From Misgurnus anguillicaudatus (lineage: Eukaryota > Chordata > Actinopteri > Cypriniformes > Cobitidae), in the NCBI RefSeq assembly GCF_027580225.2, contig NC_073352.2, positions 29,816,001 through 29,880,000 of the forward strand: DNA of 64,000 bases, in the 5' to 3' direction. Positions 21,788-33,100 of the stretch are shown here, in pieces. The first letter of the stretch is position 1; each line of letters begins with the position of its first letter. The notes under the pieces were generated by a model, which did not search any database, had not been told where the DNA came from, and saw only the letters and a list, made by a program, of their open reading frames with translations. Made by a program: the position numbers and the translations under genes.

Positions 21788-22290
21788 CAGGGGCGGACTG
21801 GCCATCGGGAGTTCCGGGAGCAATCCCGAACGGCCGGTCCATTTCAGGCAAAACCGGCCGGAGGTCAAAAAGTTTTTTTTTTTTTTAAATGCCTGACCAG
21901 GCGCTCAGCTGCAGCGGAACGCTGTGTCTGTTTCAGACCGGGCCAAACCAATTCTTCAAATCTTGAGGGGGGATAAGAGCGGCCCCTCCCAACTTGGACT
22001 GATTCTCGTTTTTCCTCACATCCGATTGGCTCAAAGGTGCCGATCAAAAGAGTTTACTTTTGGTCAGGTTTGGATTCGTGTGAATGCAACATAGACAAGA
22101 CGGTAAAAATTGCGAAAACAAGAAAAGAAGAGAAAGAAATGGGTGGGGCCTAAAAAATAAAAATTTTGGCACAAGAGGCAGCTAAATGCGGCAAATTAAC
22201 AGACCTTTTTCGCAGTCAAAAGGACGCCGTGGCAGGACGTGCAGATGAGGAAGGACCAGCAGCATGGACCGGACAGGTGCACAATTAGTG
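21788..22290 (+). pseudogene. hAT transposon remnant, 5' end and start of a degraded transposase
   Basis: It begins with CAGGGGCGGACTGGCCATCG, a terminus common in fish hAT elements. At about 22138-22280 a broken frame reads MGGA-stop-KIKILAQEAAKCGKLTDLFR, like the N-terminal region of hAT transposases related to ZMYM-type zinc-finger proteins (motif AAKC-KLTDLF). An in-frame stop precedes it and no catalytic domain follows. An acidic stretch at 22897-22980 (DGERQVDDDPCSHIDEEEE) could be a second decayed exon. No matching right terminus was found. Confidence 0.5.
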
Positions 22291-22348
22291 ATGCATCTAT
22301 TATACACTGAAATCATTTATATTTGCATTTAAATATAGGCATATATAA

Positions 22349-22484
22349 GGGATAATGTAGAGCGAGGCGGTTGTAGTTAATACAACCCCGACAGGCTTAT
22401 CAGGACCCCACTCAAAGCGGAGCTTGAATCAGCCTCACGGGGTTGTATTTGCTATAAGAACCGCCTCGCTCTACATTATCCCGC
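22349..22484. mobile_element. Short hairpin MITE (GGGATAATGTAGAGCGAGGC)
   Basis: The inverted arms GGGATAATGTAGAGCGAGGC and GCCTCGCTCTACATTATCCC are perfect over 20 bp and extend imperfectly through CGGTT and TACAACCCCG. Total length is about 136 bp. It is inserted within or beside the hAT remnant. Confidence 0.65.
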
Positions 22485-23019
22485 TTATGAAATTGATGAA
22501 ATAGCCTGCGTGTGCATTTTGGCAACAGAAGTGGTGTTGTTCCCCAGTGGTTTTAACGTGTTTATCAAAACAGTTTCCCAGCATCAAAATGTCTGGTAAT
22601 TGCGTTTGGTTGCACTAATAATATACTAATATACGTATATATGGTCACTTTATATTTGGCCATCTGCTAACGTCTTCTATTCACTCCACTATAGTACACG
22701 GATCTGGTAGCTGTGTTGAAAAACTTGATAAAGTCAACTTTTAAATATAACTTTCTATGTCTGTGTTGCTTCACTGCTGATTCTTGCCATACTTCCATTG
22801 CCAACATGCACGTGCATACGTTTCCACGTCATCATTGTGTTCAAACAGTAAAATGGTCTAAGGAATCCCTGTATGTCTGTATATTAGCTGTTAAGGTCAC
22901 TGATGGAGAGAGACAGGTTGATGATGACCCTTGCAGTCATATTGATGAGGAGGAGGAGAATGGAACCAGTACAAAAACAGTGATGGGTCAGTGTGCAGGG
23001 CTGGGTAGGCAATCATATT

Positions 23020-23123
23020 ACCCTGCTGGAAAAACCAGCATACCAGCAAGACCAGCATATTTTACCAGCATAGACCAGCATAATTCCCATGCTGGTTTGA
23101 TGCTGTTTTTTCAGCAGGGTAGG
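23020..23123. mobile_element. ACCCTGCTGG palindromic short element
   Basis: The ends TACCCTGCTGGAAAAACCAG and TTTTTTCAGCAGGGTA are inverted repeats, and the interior is a run of ACCAGCAT motifs followed by ATGCTGGTTTGATGCTG. It is a compact non-coding foldback; the class is unknown. Confidence 0.6.
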
Positions 23124-24167
23124 CATATCAATCAATCAAAGCTTTATTAAGGACACACAAATAGAAAAATACAGCACAATATTATATATTTACATATAGG
23201 ATAAAATGCAATAGTTCCACTTACTAGATTATAACCTGACTAAAGCACTTATTCTTAGTCATATTTATTACTGATGTTCTTCTCATGCATATGTAGCTGT
23301 ACAATCAGTAAGCAGAGGCAGGGTCCAGCAAAGGGGAAGTGGAGCCAGGGAGAGTTGAAAGTGAGTACATACACACACAATCTCTATTTTATGGGACTGT
23401 ATTGTAGTTTTTGATTATCTGAGTGGGTATGTGTGAGTAATTGTAACAATTTTATCACTCCAACTGACTGTACACATGACATGCTGGTAGTTAGCAGTAC
23501 ACTGTGACTTATGTGTTCGAGATTAGGTTTTGCTGGCCTGGTTGTGTTTAGTGCAGTGGTGACTTGCTTATACAACCTGAGGAGGCAGGTGTTATCCTAA
23601 AGTTTCTTTAAGGTCTTCAGCATAATCTGATTCTTTTCATACCATAAAAACACTACTAGAATTAAAATAACTGCAAAAATCCTGCTCGTGCACCAAGGGC
23701 ACTTGCGTAAAAGGCCTCTCCATCTTAAAGTCCCGGGCTGAATTTCAGTCCCAGTACGTCCCTGCGTGTCGGAAGCATCACACGTAACAGCAAAAACAAT
23801 AACGGCGGACTATGTGATTGTGTTCGTGCTACAGAAGCTACTAAAGCCTACTAGCTTTATTACAGCAAAATCTATTGCTTCTATGCAATTGTGGTGACCA
23901 ACAAGCGATAATGGACAACACCATACGTTGGTTATGCGCATGCTCAAAGTCTTCTTCTCCGTGTATAGTGTATATCTGTGGCAGAAGTACAGCGCCCGGC
24001 ATATATACTACACTGCTTTCAGTCGGTTTCAGTGGTTTCGTGTTTACGGATTATTTTTTTAGAGCAAGGAAAAAAATACTTATAGTGATACTTTTTATTG
24101 AGTAGGCTATTTTAAATAATTGGTGTAAATAAATAAATAGCACAGTTGAGTACAATTAAATGTTTAT
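23124..24167. other. Intergenic, no recognised content
   Basis: No gene, RNA or element boundary was identified. The short frames here carry no recognisable motif. Confidence 0.45.
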
Positions 24168-24403
24168 GGGGCGGTTTTCCGGGACAGGGCCTATCCTGCT
24201 TATACTAAAGGCATGTTTGAGCTGTCTTAATTTAAAAACACCTTGCATTGACATATCTTGACATATATCAGTGTCATTGTTTTCTTTCGAGATGCACAGT
24301 ATTGTTTTTTGTAAGTTATGATTGTAAAAACTACTCAAATGTCCCTAATATAATTAAGGCCTAGTCCTGGATTAATCTAAACCCTGTCCAGGAAATCACC
24401 CCT
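24168..24403. mobile_element. GGGGCGGTTTTCC foldback element, copy 2
   Basis: The left end GGGGCGGTTTTCCGGGACAG and the right end CTGTCCAGGAAATCACCCCT are imperfect inverted repeats. Internal GGCATGTTTGAGCTGTCTTA, GACATATCTTGACATAT and GGCCTAGTCCTGGATTAA tie it to the family. Confidence 0.7.
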
Positions 24404-25067
24404 ATAAGTTTATTTTAAGAAGCACTAAAGACACATTTTTAACTCCAAAATTAGTAGGCTACATGAAAATAATACATTTACTAAGTGTACTTAAATAAAG
24501 TGCATTTTAGTGCACATTTATCATCTTTTTCTGTGAGGGTCTGAGACACCTCCATCAGTATTTTTTCTAAATTAACTGTAGTTCTTCACATTTATATTGA
24601 ACGCCACAGGTTAATGTGTATGAAGCACATAACGCTTGAGTTTGATGAACATTAATGATGTTGTTTCAGTCAAACAGTGATGTGTGTGGTGAGGGTTTGA
24701 GGGTTTCCTAAGAGTCTTCATCAATAAAGTCTTTCATGAGCTCATCTCCTGTTAAAATAAGCAGCAGTTCAATCCTTAATCACTTTCTCTCATTCTTTAA
24801 CGCGTTTTCCTGCGTATTTAAGCAAAAACAAAACCTCCTGCACGGTTCAGATTCCAGCCTGTGAATCGGGAGAATACCGAGCTCCTGGCAGCAGCACAAC
24901 ACGACATTAATTTCCACGATCACATTCATCTGTCGGGTTTTTTCCCAGGCTCTCCGCGCTTTTCTGCTGCACTCGTGCATTCATGCTGTCAGTGACGGAC
25001 TCAAAGCTTTGCTCTTCATGCTCATTGTGTCTCAATAAGATCTTCTCCTCCCACCGCTATAATGCAC

Positions 25068-25215
25068 ATTAACACGCATTCAGCCCGCGGCGGCGCGGCC
25101 TCGACTCTCGCGCTCGGAGCCGTGTGAGGTCACGCGCGGCGCACGATTCGAGACGGCCCAGAGAGAAAAATACTGAATGAGTCAAAGCAGAAGCATCGGG
25201 ACATGACGTCACATA
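25068..25215. promoter_or_regulatory. CpG-dense patch with CRE and AP-1-like sites
   Basis: From 25081 to 25165 I count about 17 CpG dinucleotides in roughly 85 bp (GCCCGCGGCGGCGCGGCCTC and CACGCGCGGCGCACG), in otherwise CpG-poor sequence. Immediately downstream are TGAGTCA (25178-25184) and a perfect CRE palindrome TGACGTCA (25204-25211). This is promoter- or enhancer-like. No gene start follows in either direction that I can recognise, so it may serve a non-coding transcript or be a fortuitous CpG cluster. Confidence 0.4.
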
Positions 25216-25309
25216 TTGAGTATCTTCTTCAAATATCAGCACACTGATGCTGTAAAAGGGATAAAATAGGTTAAAATAAATATTCACTGTACAAATTCCT
25301 AAGTTTACA

Positions 25310-25562
25310 CACTAAAAAAATCTTTGCTGCATTATTTTTTTTTGTTGAATCAACTCAGATTTACAAGTCATGTCAACTTACTTTTATTTATCTTGACAAT
25401 AGACAAGTTGCCACAACCTATTAAATATAGTTGAAAAAAGTCCACTCATATATACCACTCATAGTTATAACAACTCATCTCTGGTCAAGATAAATAGTAT
25501 GTTGACATGACTTGTAAATCGGAGTTGATTCAACAAAAAATTAAGGCAACAAAGAATCTTTG
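25310..25562. mobile_element. CACT-AAAAAAATC foldback MITE related to 1808-2066
   Basis: It starts CACTAAAAAAATCTTTGCTG and ends near AACAAAGAATCTTTGTAG. It shares CAACTCAGATTTACAAGTCA, GTTGACATGACTTGTAAATC and GTTGATTCAACAAAAAATT with the element in the fat4 intron. It is non-coding and palindromic. Confidence 0.6.
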
Positions 25563-25651
25563 TAGACAACTTGAATTAAGTAATTTCAACTTGTTTGACT
25601 AGTTGGAAGTTGCTATAAATTATAAAAATTAAATTGTAATATTCCAGTCCA

Positions 25652-25856
25652 CACTGAAAAAAATGATTCATTGAATTTAATCAATTTTTTTAAGGTAAGT
25701 GGTTGCAATCAATTTATTTAAGCTACATTTAAACAAAAAAGATTAGTAACGTAAAATAAAATATAAAACTTTTGTTTAAATGTAGCTTAAATAAATTGAT
25801 TGCAACCACTTACCTTAAAAAAATTGATTAAATTCAATGAATCATTTTTTTCAGTG
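25652..25856. mobile_element. Perfect 87-bp inverted repeat (foldback MITE)
   Basis: The left arm 25652-25738 and the right arm 25770-25856 are exact reverse complements over 87 bp, separated by a 31-bp loop. The termini are CACTGAAAAAAATG and CATTTTTTTCAGTG. Perfect identity of the arms implies a recent insertion or gene conversion. Any transcript through it would form an 87-bp uninterrupted RNA duplex. It has no coding capacity. Confidence 0.9.
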
Positions 25857-26289
25857 CATTTAACTTTTTTTAAATTTATACCAAAATCTTAAGCTCATAA
25901 TGTAATATTTTTGCATAATGCAAAATTTTTCACATAATGTAATAGTTTTTTTTTTAATAAGAAATGTATTATTACATTATGAACATACTGTGGCTACATA
26001 TAATCACAGTTCATAAAGTAATACCAGCAAATAATTTAAAACAACTTTTACAATATAATAATTATTTTTCAATATAAATAAATAAATGTTACATTACGAC
26101 ATTGGTTTTTGGATTCATGCAATTCCAGCCCATACATTTAAAGCCATACATGATTTTGTGTTCTGTTATGCTGGTTGGTTACAAATTTCCACAAACTTAA
26201 TAAACATAGTTTTTGTTCCCAAATCATCACAGCCTCACCTTTAAATTTCACAGTTTTTTGGGGACATCCTGTTAACATGAGTCAACATC

Positions 26290-26434
26290 TCTACAATGTT
26301 CTGATTCATAAATATTGCTAGGTGGTTGCTGTGTGGTTGCTGGGGTACCCGGGATGGTTGCTAGCCTGCTATGCAGTTGCTAGTGTGTTGCTATGCGGTT
26401 GATAGGATACCCGGGGGTTGCTAGACTGTTGCTA
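26290..26434 (+). repeat. GGTTGCTAG minisatellite-like tract, left part
   Basis: Loose tandem repetition of GGTTGCT(A/G)G-type words, each 10-20 bp (TAGGTGGTTGCTGTGTGG, GGGGTACCCGGGATGGTTGC, GATACCCGGGGGTTGCTAG). Similar words resume at 26765-26802 after the element at 26435-26684 and a short spacer, so the tract seems to have been split. Confidence 0.55.
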
Positions 26435-26684
26435 TTACACTCTTAGAAAGGATTCATCATTGTGTGGTAAGCTTTTAACACATTATGTGTAATTTTAACA
26501 CATAATGTGTCATTTTGTGTTGATTTTGTGTTGAAATATAACACATGTTGTGTTAAAAGTAACACAAAATGTGTTGTTTCAATAATAACACAGAGATGGG
26601 TGAATTCTGGGACAACGCCGTTAGTGTGTTGTCCCAGAATCAACACTAATGTGTTGTTTTTAACACATTCGTTTTAAGAGTGTA
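26435..26684. mobile_element. ACACTCTTA.. / ..TAAGAGTGT MITE
   Basis: The termini TTACACTCTTAGAA and TTTTAAGAGTGTAA are inverted. The interior is rich in TAACACATTATGTGT and ACACAAAATGTGTTG motifs, plus a short hairpin (CTGGGACAAC / GTTGTCCCAG). It interrupts the GGTTGCTAG tract. Confidence 0.65.
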
Positions 26685-26861
26685 ATTACAGTCCAAGCCA
26701 CAAATGAAAACGAGACCTACATTTCCTTACGATGTTCTGATACGGAGACATAGTTCTTGTTTAACTGGTTGCTAGGGTATTCTGTTTGGTTGCTAGGGAG
26801 AGAATTGGCATCCACCAGTGATTATGCTTAGTGAAATAAGCCCACCCCCATGTTTCTACGA

Positions 26862-26921
26862 CTAATAATAATAATAATGATAATGGTAATGCTAATGCTA
26901 ATGCTAATGCTAATGACAATG

Positions 26922-26959
<38 letters not shown>
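26862..26959. repeat. (TAA)n / (GCTAAT)n microsatellite
   Basis: An AATAAT run, then a GCTAAT hexamer run (five units), then a second AAT run. It has simple length-variable structure. The leucine/serine- or isoleucine-rich frames on the minus strand here are artefacts of the repeat. Confidence 0.9.
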
Positions 26960-26960
<1 letters not shown>

Positions 26961-27764
26961 CTTGGCATAAATGCATAAATAATAAATTTGCAATGATTGA
27001 AAAGTACGGAGCCCCTAAGGGGACATGCAGGAAAAGAAAGAAAGTTTAGTTTCGCGTGCGCACATGAAACTATCGCGCGCATGTGAAACTATTGCATGCG
27101 CACGTGTGAGCAAATAAAACTAAACTTTAATTTTTTTTACTCCAATGTCACCTTAGGGGCTGGGTAGAAAAGCCTATGACGATATTTTTGTGAGATTTTA
27201 AATGTAAATTTTTTATGATGTAATAATTTTGATTACATTATGAGCTCAAGTTTTTTTTTACATTTTGAGAAAATGATTACACTTTTAACATTACAATAAT
27301 TATGTAATACTCATTACATTATGTGCAGTTATTACGTTAAGATTTGCTACAACATTTAAATCCTTTATTAACTCCTTACTGTCCTCTGTAATAAACCCCT
27401 GTTTGACACCTAGAATCAGTGGGAATGTGTATAAAGTGTATATGTATATAAATATGTGTATGTATATAAAGGTGATGTGTACAGAAGAATAAAGCTGTAA
27501 ATAGTCATGATTATAGTTTATAAAGTTTTAAATAAAATTTTCTTACAAAATCGCATCAATTTCCCTCAGAAGGCCTTTATTAAACTCTCAGAGCTGTGCG
27601 GATTACTTCTGTAAAGGATTGATAGACTGTTTGGGCTTCAAAATCAAAAACATCATTTACTACCGTTTAAAAACGTGGAAGAGCCAGGACATTTTCTAAT
27701 ATAACTCGATGCTCAGTGTTCGTCTGAAAGATGATATTCATATAATGTAAATATTTGATGGCTT

Positions 27765-27820
27765 GAGGGCGAGTAAATCAAGGGGTAATTTTCAATTTTG
27801 GGTGAACTATCCCTTTCATG
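27765..27820 (-). mobile_element. Fragment of the AGGGATAGTTCAC family
   Basis: GGGCGAGTAAATCA, TTTTGGGTGAACTATCCCTT: one end of the TTAA-AGGGATAG family whose complete copy is at 32678-32969. Its TTAA is mutated to TTCA. Confidence 0.55.
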
Positions 27821-27917
27821 GAGAATTTTTAATCTTTCTTGTGAGAAAAAACTTTTATCATAATCAATCAAATCCAACACAGCCTACTTGCATCTTACCT
27901 TTATTAGGCCAATAAGT

Positions 27918-28013
<96 letters not shown>

Positions 28014-28018
28014 AGAGA
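27918..28018. repeat. (GA)n(CA)n compound microsatellite
   Basis: About 28 GA units to 27974, then about 18 CA units, then a short GA run. Confidence 0.95.
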
Positions 28019-30340
28019 GTCTAATTAGCATGAATTGCTTCCATATTGTTTCTATTTCTGTAATTTCTTTATTTCAGAAGTTTCTGCTCATGCACACATT
28101 CAGCAATCTAGATGTGAGTTTCATGTTTGTTTAAATTATGAAACGCCTCATTTTAGAGTGAAATTGCTCCCTAATTAAAACAGTGGGTAAATATTTTCCT
28201 TTTGTCTGCTGTTGTTTTGGGAAAAGCGCGTGTATGTGAGTTCATCTATGACCAATTCTGGGACTGTTTATACAGTATGTGATATTTATTAATCATTCAG
28301 ATAAAGAAGATTTGCATGAATCTAAATAAAAGCAGAAATTAATTTAATGAAAAGTTTTTTTGCGCGCGGTGCACATTTTATTATACGTGTGTCTGAACTT
28401 GTCAGTTTAGAGTTCGGCTCGTTCACACGCTTTTATAAACAAAACTCACATTTCACGGAGAAACAGGCCGCTCGCTTTGTTCGCTCTTGTGGCCTGGGCT
28501 TTGTTGTTATTCAATGCTTTAATTCATGTAAATCCAATTTATAATCTGCAGCTCCAGAAAGTAAGGTTAAAATAATACGCTGTAATTCATGTCTCAACTT
28601 TTGCTGTTTTCTTTGGTCACTGTTGATGTCACAGTCATTAAAATGCCAAATATGACTTAACAGCGATTCCCATCCAAACCAGAATCGGGAAAACCTCTCC
28701 ACAGGCACCGCGTGACCTCTAAAGGTAAGGACATGTTTTCTTTCACATCCCAAATATAGTTTCATCAATGAGCGTTTCCTTAAACAAACCATCTGTCCAT
28801 CTCTCCCCCCCTCCTCTCTCTGTGTGAACTCGGTGTTGGATGTGAAATTCTCTCACATGAAATAAACATAGGCTTTATTTTCTTAACAACAAAAACAACA
28901 TAACAGAAACGAATCTTGCACTACAGTTTTCCCTCGTTGAACACACACACACACGCACATCATCTTAAAGTCATTTAACGGCTTGTGAAGCCGAGGTCTG
29001 TTTTTGTACGCTGTGACCGAATGTGTCCGATGGATGAACCGTTCGATTCGGAGCTCCTGTCATATTCTGGATCTCATCCTTTAAAAGATTTCCTGTATTT
29101 TCAGAAGGTCAACAGACTGGGAAGAAAAACACGCTGGTGTCCATTTCACTCCTCTTTAAATATCGAGAGTATTTTAGTAGCTCTTCTCTTTTGGTTCTGG
29201 CTCGGGTTCTGGTGTTTGTGCGCTTCATTGCTTTTGTTTGAGGCCACACAATGCGGTCCAAAGCCTTCATCAGAGTTCTGGAGCAGAACGTCAGAGCAGA
29301 ACCTGAAACACCAACAGCTGGAAACACTCAAAGTCCAGCTAACAGAGATTCACATCACAGTATGTTAATAAAACTCTCTCTCTCTCTCTCTCTCTACGCA
29401 AGTAAAACCAAATATCAGTCTCTGGGTCAAGGGATCCGGGTTTATCAAACACTGACGTGGGTCTTAAATTTCAGCGGCTGTGATTAAGTTTTTTTTAAGG
29501 GCGTACAGGGTCAGAAACAAAAGACATGAAAATGTTAAAGTCAACATGAATCTTTTGGCAAACTAGAGCAGTTTTCTGAGTGAAAAGGGATCTTTAAAAG
29601 AGAAAATAAAATGGTGCAGAACTTTATTTTACTTCGGAGCTAAAACAGAGAAAAATAAATAAATGCATAAATCTGGGTATTAATCAGTAAATTTGACATT
29701 GTAGACTCGTTCAGACACGGTTTGACAAGATGAGAAATTCAAAAATCTTTTTAAAAAAACTTGTTTTAAAAGCACACATCAGGTTTATTTCAATGCACAT
29801 TGTGTATGTATGTTTATTTTTTGCAATAAAAAATTACATTTGCACCATTTTTATGAAAGTTAAGATTCAATTGAGTTGAAAATGTCAAATGGTGTAACCA
29901 CCAATTGCACCAGAAAATGAGAAATATTAAATATTTTATCCACCTTGATGGCATGTAAGCGTAATCATCATCAAAAAAAAAAAAAATAAATAATTATAAT
30001 AATAAATTATTTTTTAAAAATGTAATTTTTAATGTGTTTTTGTAATATTTGTCCTGACATATAAAACAGCAGCTTTTCTAAATAATCTTTGACAAATGAT
30101 GTAAAAAATGTATGTAAAAAATCACATTACACTAAACTAGATGATTATATTTTATTCCACATTTTTTATGAATATATAAAAAAATACTAGTTACACCAAC
30201 TGACACAGACCGGTTACACCACATTGATATTTTTGCAATCCCACAAATATTTTTTTCAAAATACAATAAAACCAGATATTTTAGACTTGTTTCTGCAAAT
30301 TAATTTTGAAATTTTAACCCTTTTACATTTAATTGAACTA
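28019..30340. other. Intergenic, no recognised gene; AT-rich from 29.7 kb
   Basis: 28.0-29.5 kb is comparatively free of visible repeats (a CT run at 29369-29394 and a CA run at 28944 excepted). It has several short overlapping frames, the longest 127 codons at 28985-29368, but no splice-supported or recognisable protein. 29.7-30.3 kb is very AT-rich with A-runs and nothing else identified. Confidence 0.45.
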
Positions 30341-30549
30341 CACTGTAAAAAAAAATCTGTAGAAATTACAGTATAACTGGGTATTACTGGCAACTAGCTG
30401 CCAGTAACTTACTGTAGATTTTACATTTATGTAATTTACTGCCAACAGTTTGTTCAAAGTTAAATGAACATGAAACATTTTCAGTCTTTATCTTCTACAG
30501 TAAGTTACTGGCAACCAGCTGCATAATTACAGCAAATTTTGTTACAGTG
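30341..30549. mobile_element. CACTGTAAAAAAAAATC hAT-like MITE, copy A
   Basis: It begins CACTGTAAAAAAAAATCTGT and ends TTTTGTTACAGTG. Internal GGCAACTAGCTGCCAGTAAC and TTACTGCCAACAGTTTG are shared, inverted, with 32032-32300. No target duplication is evident. Confidence 0.65.
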
Positions 30550-31620
30550 ATACAGACACAAAATAATTAACGTCACGTCATTGACCCATAATCATTCATT
30601 TTACAGCACTTTTACAAGTGTCTTTAATGTAGTAAGGCTATGAACATGTATTTACTTTTATTTTTCTCGGCAGTGCCGTGGTTGGATAATGCCGATCAGG
30701 GGGCGGTATTATCCCCTTCTGACATCACAAGAAGAGCCACATTTCAATGACCTATTTTTCACATGATTGCAGAGAATGTTTTAACAAAACTAAGTTCCGG
30801 GTTGATCTTATTCACATTTTTTAGGTTGATAGAACCACTGGGGACCCAATTATAGCACTTAAATATGGAAAATTCAGATTTTCATGATATGTCCCCTTTA
30901 ACAATTTATTAAAATTCATAAAATTCATTACTTTCTGGGATTTCAGTACTAAGGTGAAGATTAGGATTGTACTTTTTCTGTATTTTACACTGCACTGTGA
31001 GTGTTTGTATAGTTTGTTGTTTGCTTAAGGCATCTAATGGAGCATTTGGACCTAGAAGCTGCTGCCAGATTTGACTTAAACAGATTAAAATCTACACCTC
31101 TACACCTAAGATGGAGAAAGAAATGTTTCTTCTTCAAGAGGAACCAATGATTGAGCCAAAACTACTTCCAAACAAATATTTGCATCTTTATATCCTTTTC
31201 TACCGACTCCCTTTTTTTTTGTTACATTTTCTGTACACATACACACAACTTCATTCAACACACATTTCATTTCCAAACTTGGAATCAGAGCACCACAAAC
31301 AGAGAGGTTTTAAAGTTTCTCATTAACTTGTAACACCTGTTTTCATTAACTAGCCCAACCCACATCATCTATTAACAAGCTAGTTAGCAGCTTGTTAATA
31401 GTCCTTATTGGTACTCTTCCACCACATGAATGTTGACAGGGAAATTGTTTTTATAGATTCATTATATTGTGTTACACTGCTGACTTTTATAATAGCGTCA
31501 ATTTTTGTGTGACTTGTTGAAATTCACCAGCAAATCTCATTTTTGATGCCTGATGTCTGTGTATCTTCACGTGTTGATTGTTTTTTTTCTGTGCTTGTGT
31601 CTTTAAAAGTTTATAATTGT

Positions 31621-31785
31621 AGGTGTGTTTGACTCAATGTGTTGCTGCAAGATGGCAGATGACATCAAAGTACCGTGAGAGTGATTAGAAATGAGACTTC
31701 TCAGTATGATTTCTTAAATTGCTCTCGCGGTATCTTGATGTCATACAGCTGTCACTTCTTCCGCCACGCCAAGTCAAACACACCT
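31621..31785. mobile_element. AGGTGTGTTTGACT hairpin element
   Basis: 14-bp perfect inverted termini, AGGTGTGTTTGACT and AGTCAAACACACCT, with inner arms GATGACATCAAAGTACCG and CGGTATCTTGATGTCAT. The same inner arms are at 61547-61661 within different flanks. Confidence 0.65.
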
Positions 31786-31960
31786 AATGACATTCAATAA
31801 CAACATCAGAGATGTCATGGAGAAAAGGAAGTTTAGGAGCAGCTATATTGTTTCCTTTTCCACAATAGCTGGAAGTGTGTGTGTGTTTTTAAATGAGAGG
31901 ACAGGAATTAAAGACCCTGGGGTGAATGAGATAAATGATGTTATGTGAGTGTAAACGTAC

Positions 31961-31963
<3 letters not shown>

Positions 31964-31992
<29 letters not shown>
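31964..31992. repeat. (GA)n microsatellite
   Basis: About 14 GA units. Confidence 0.9.
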
Positions 31993-31996
<4 letters not shown>

Positions 31997-32031
31997 GGGA
32001 AGAATTCCTAAACAGACAAGGTGTATTCGAG

Positions 32032-32300
32032 CACTGTAAAAAAATTGCTGTAATTATGCAGCTGGTTGGAAGATAAAGACTGAAAATGTTTCATGTATAT
32101 TTAAAGGAATAGTCTACTCATTTTCAATATTAAAATATGTTATTACCTTAACTAAGAATTGTTGATACATCCCTCTATCATCTGTGTGCGTGCCATTTAA
32201 CTTTGAACAAACTGTTGCCAGTAAATTACATAAATGTAAAATCTACAGTAAGTTATAGTTGCCAGTAATACTGTAATTTCTACAGAAATGTTTTACAGTG
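32032..32300. mobile_element. CACTGTAAAAAAATTG hAT-like MITE, copy B, interrupted
   Basis: A reverse-oriented relative of 30341-30549 (GTAATTATGCAGCTGGTTG, then GTTGCCAGTAATACTGTAAT, ending TTTTACAGTG). It is interrupted at 32105-32196 by a TTAA-flanked insertion. Confidence 0.65.
32105..32196 (+). mobile_element. AGGAATAG family fragment inserted at TTAA
   Basis: 92 bp equal to the first part of the AGGAATAGTCTACTC family (to CATCTGTGTG), flanked by TTAA at 32101-32104 and 32197-32200 inside another MITE. The right terminus of the family is missing, so it is an internally deleted copy. Confidence 0.65.
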
Positions 32301-32677
32301 AGTTTATGCGGCGTGGCGCTGCCCAGACCGATCGGCGAGGTTTGCCGCTTGCAGTCAAGGGAGGAGTTGAAGACGGTGCTATTAAGTCGTAGTGACGTGT
32401 GCACAGTGTTTCCTTTTTAATCGCGAAGGAAGTGATAGTGAATTTGTCAAAAACTAAAGCTTTAATTTAAGGTGCAACCAAAAACCCTTTGAATATAAAA
32501 TTGAATATTTTAGTTGCTGTATGCCTGAAAATAATGGAAAAACATAAGCTTAGATAATTAAAATACCAATAGTTTCGTCTTTAGCTTCTTTTCATTTTTA
32601 TTTTGTACATAACACAATATAACATATTCAGGTATATTAACTCTTTCTAACTCTTTGACAAGTTATCTCGTCATTAA

Positions 32678-32969
32678 AGGGATAGTTCACTTTAAAATTA
32701 AAATTCTGTCATCATTTACTCATCCTCATGTTGTTCTAAACCTATATGAATTTCTTTTTTCTGATGAACACAAAATAAGATTTTCAATACTTCCAAAATA
32801 TTTTTTTCCTACTATGGAAGTCTATGGTCACTTACTGCTGTGTGTTTACCATCATTTCTCAAAATTTATGCTTTTGTGTTAATCAGAAAAAAGAAATTCA
32901 TACAGGTTTACAATAACATGAGGATGAGGAAATGATGACAGAATTTTCATTTTAAAGTGAACTATCCCT
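32678..32969. mobile_element. TTAA-AGGGATAGTTCAC element, complete
   Basis: Inverted termini AGGGATAGTTCACTTTAAAA and TTTTAAAGTGAACTATCCCT are flanked by TTAA at 32674-32677 and 32970-32973. The inner arms ATTTACTCATCCTCATGTTG and CAACATGAGGATGAG-type pair. It sits in the TTAACTC-family host, whose uninterrupted copies read a single TTAA at this point. Confidence 0.85.
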
Positions 32970-33100
32970 TTAAAGAGAAACATTTGCATTAAAAAAAAGT
33001 GTTCATGATGAATCTTTATGTTAATCTGCAATACCGTGATTATCCACTTTACCCAATTTATGGAAAAAACTGGAACCAAAACGTTATTTACTAATTTTAA

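Noticed and set aside
22713..23150. 145-codon frame as a stand-alone gene
   Set aside because: It runs through the end of a possible decayed hAT exon and into the ACCCTGCTGG palindrome, so it is a chance fusion of repeat pieces.
28985..29368. 127-codon frame
   Set aside because: No domain, no splice or promoter context, composition not coding-like; overlapping frames exist on the other strand.
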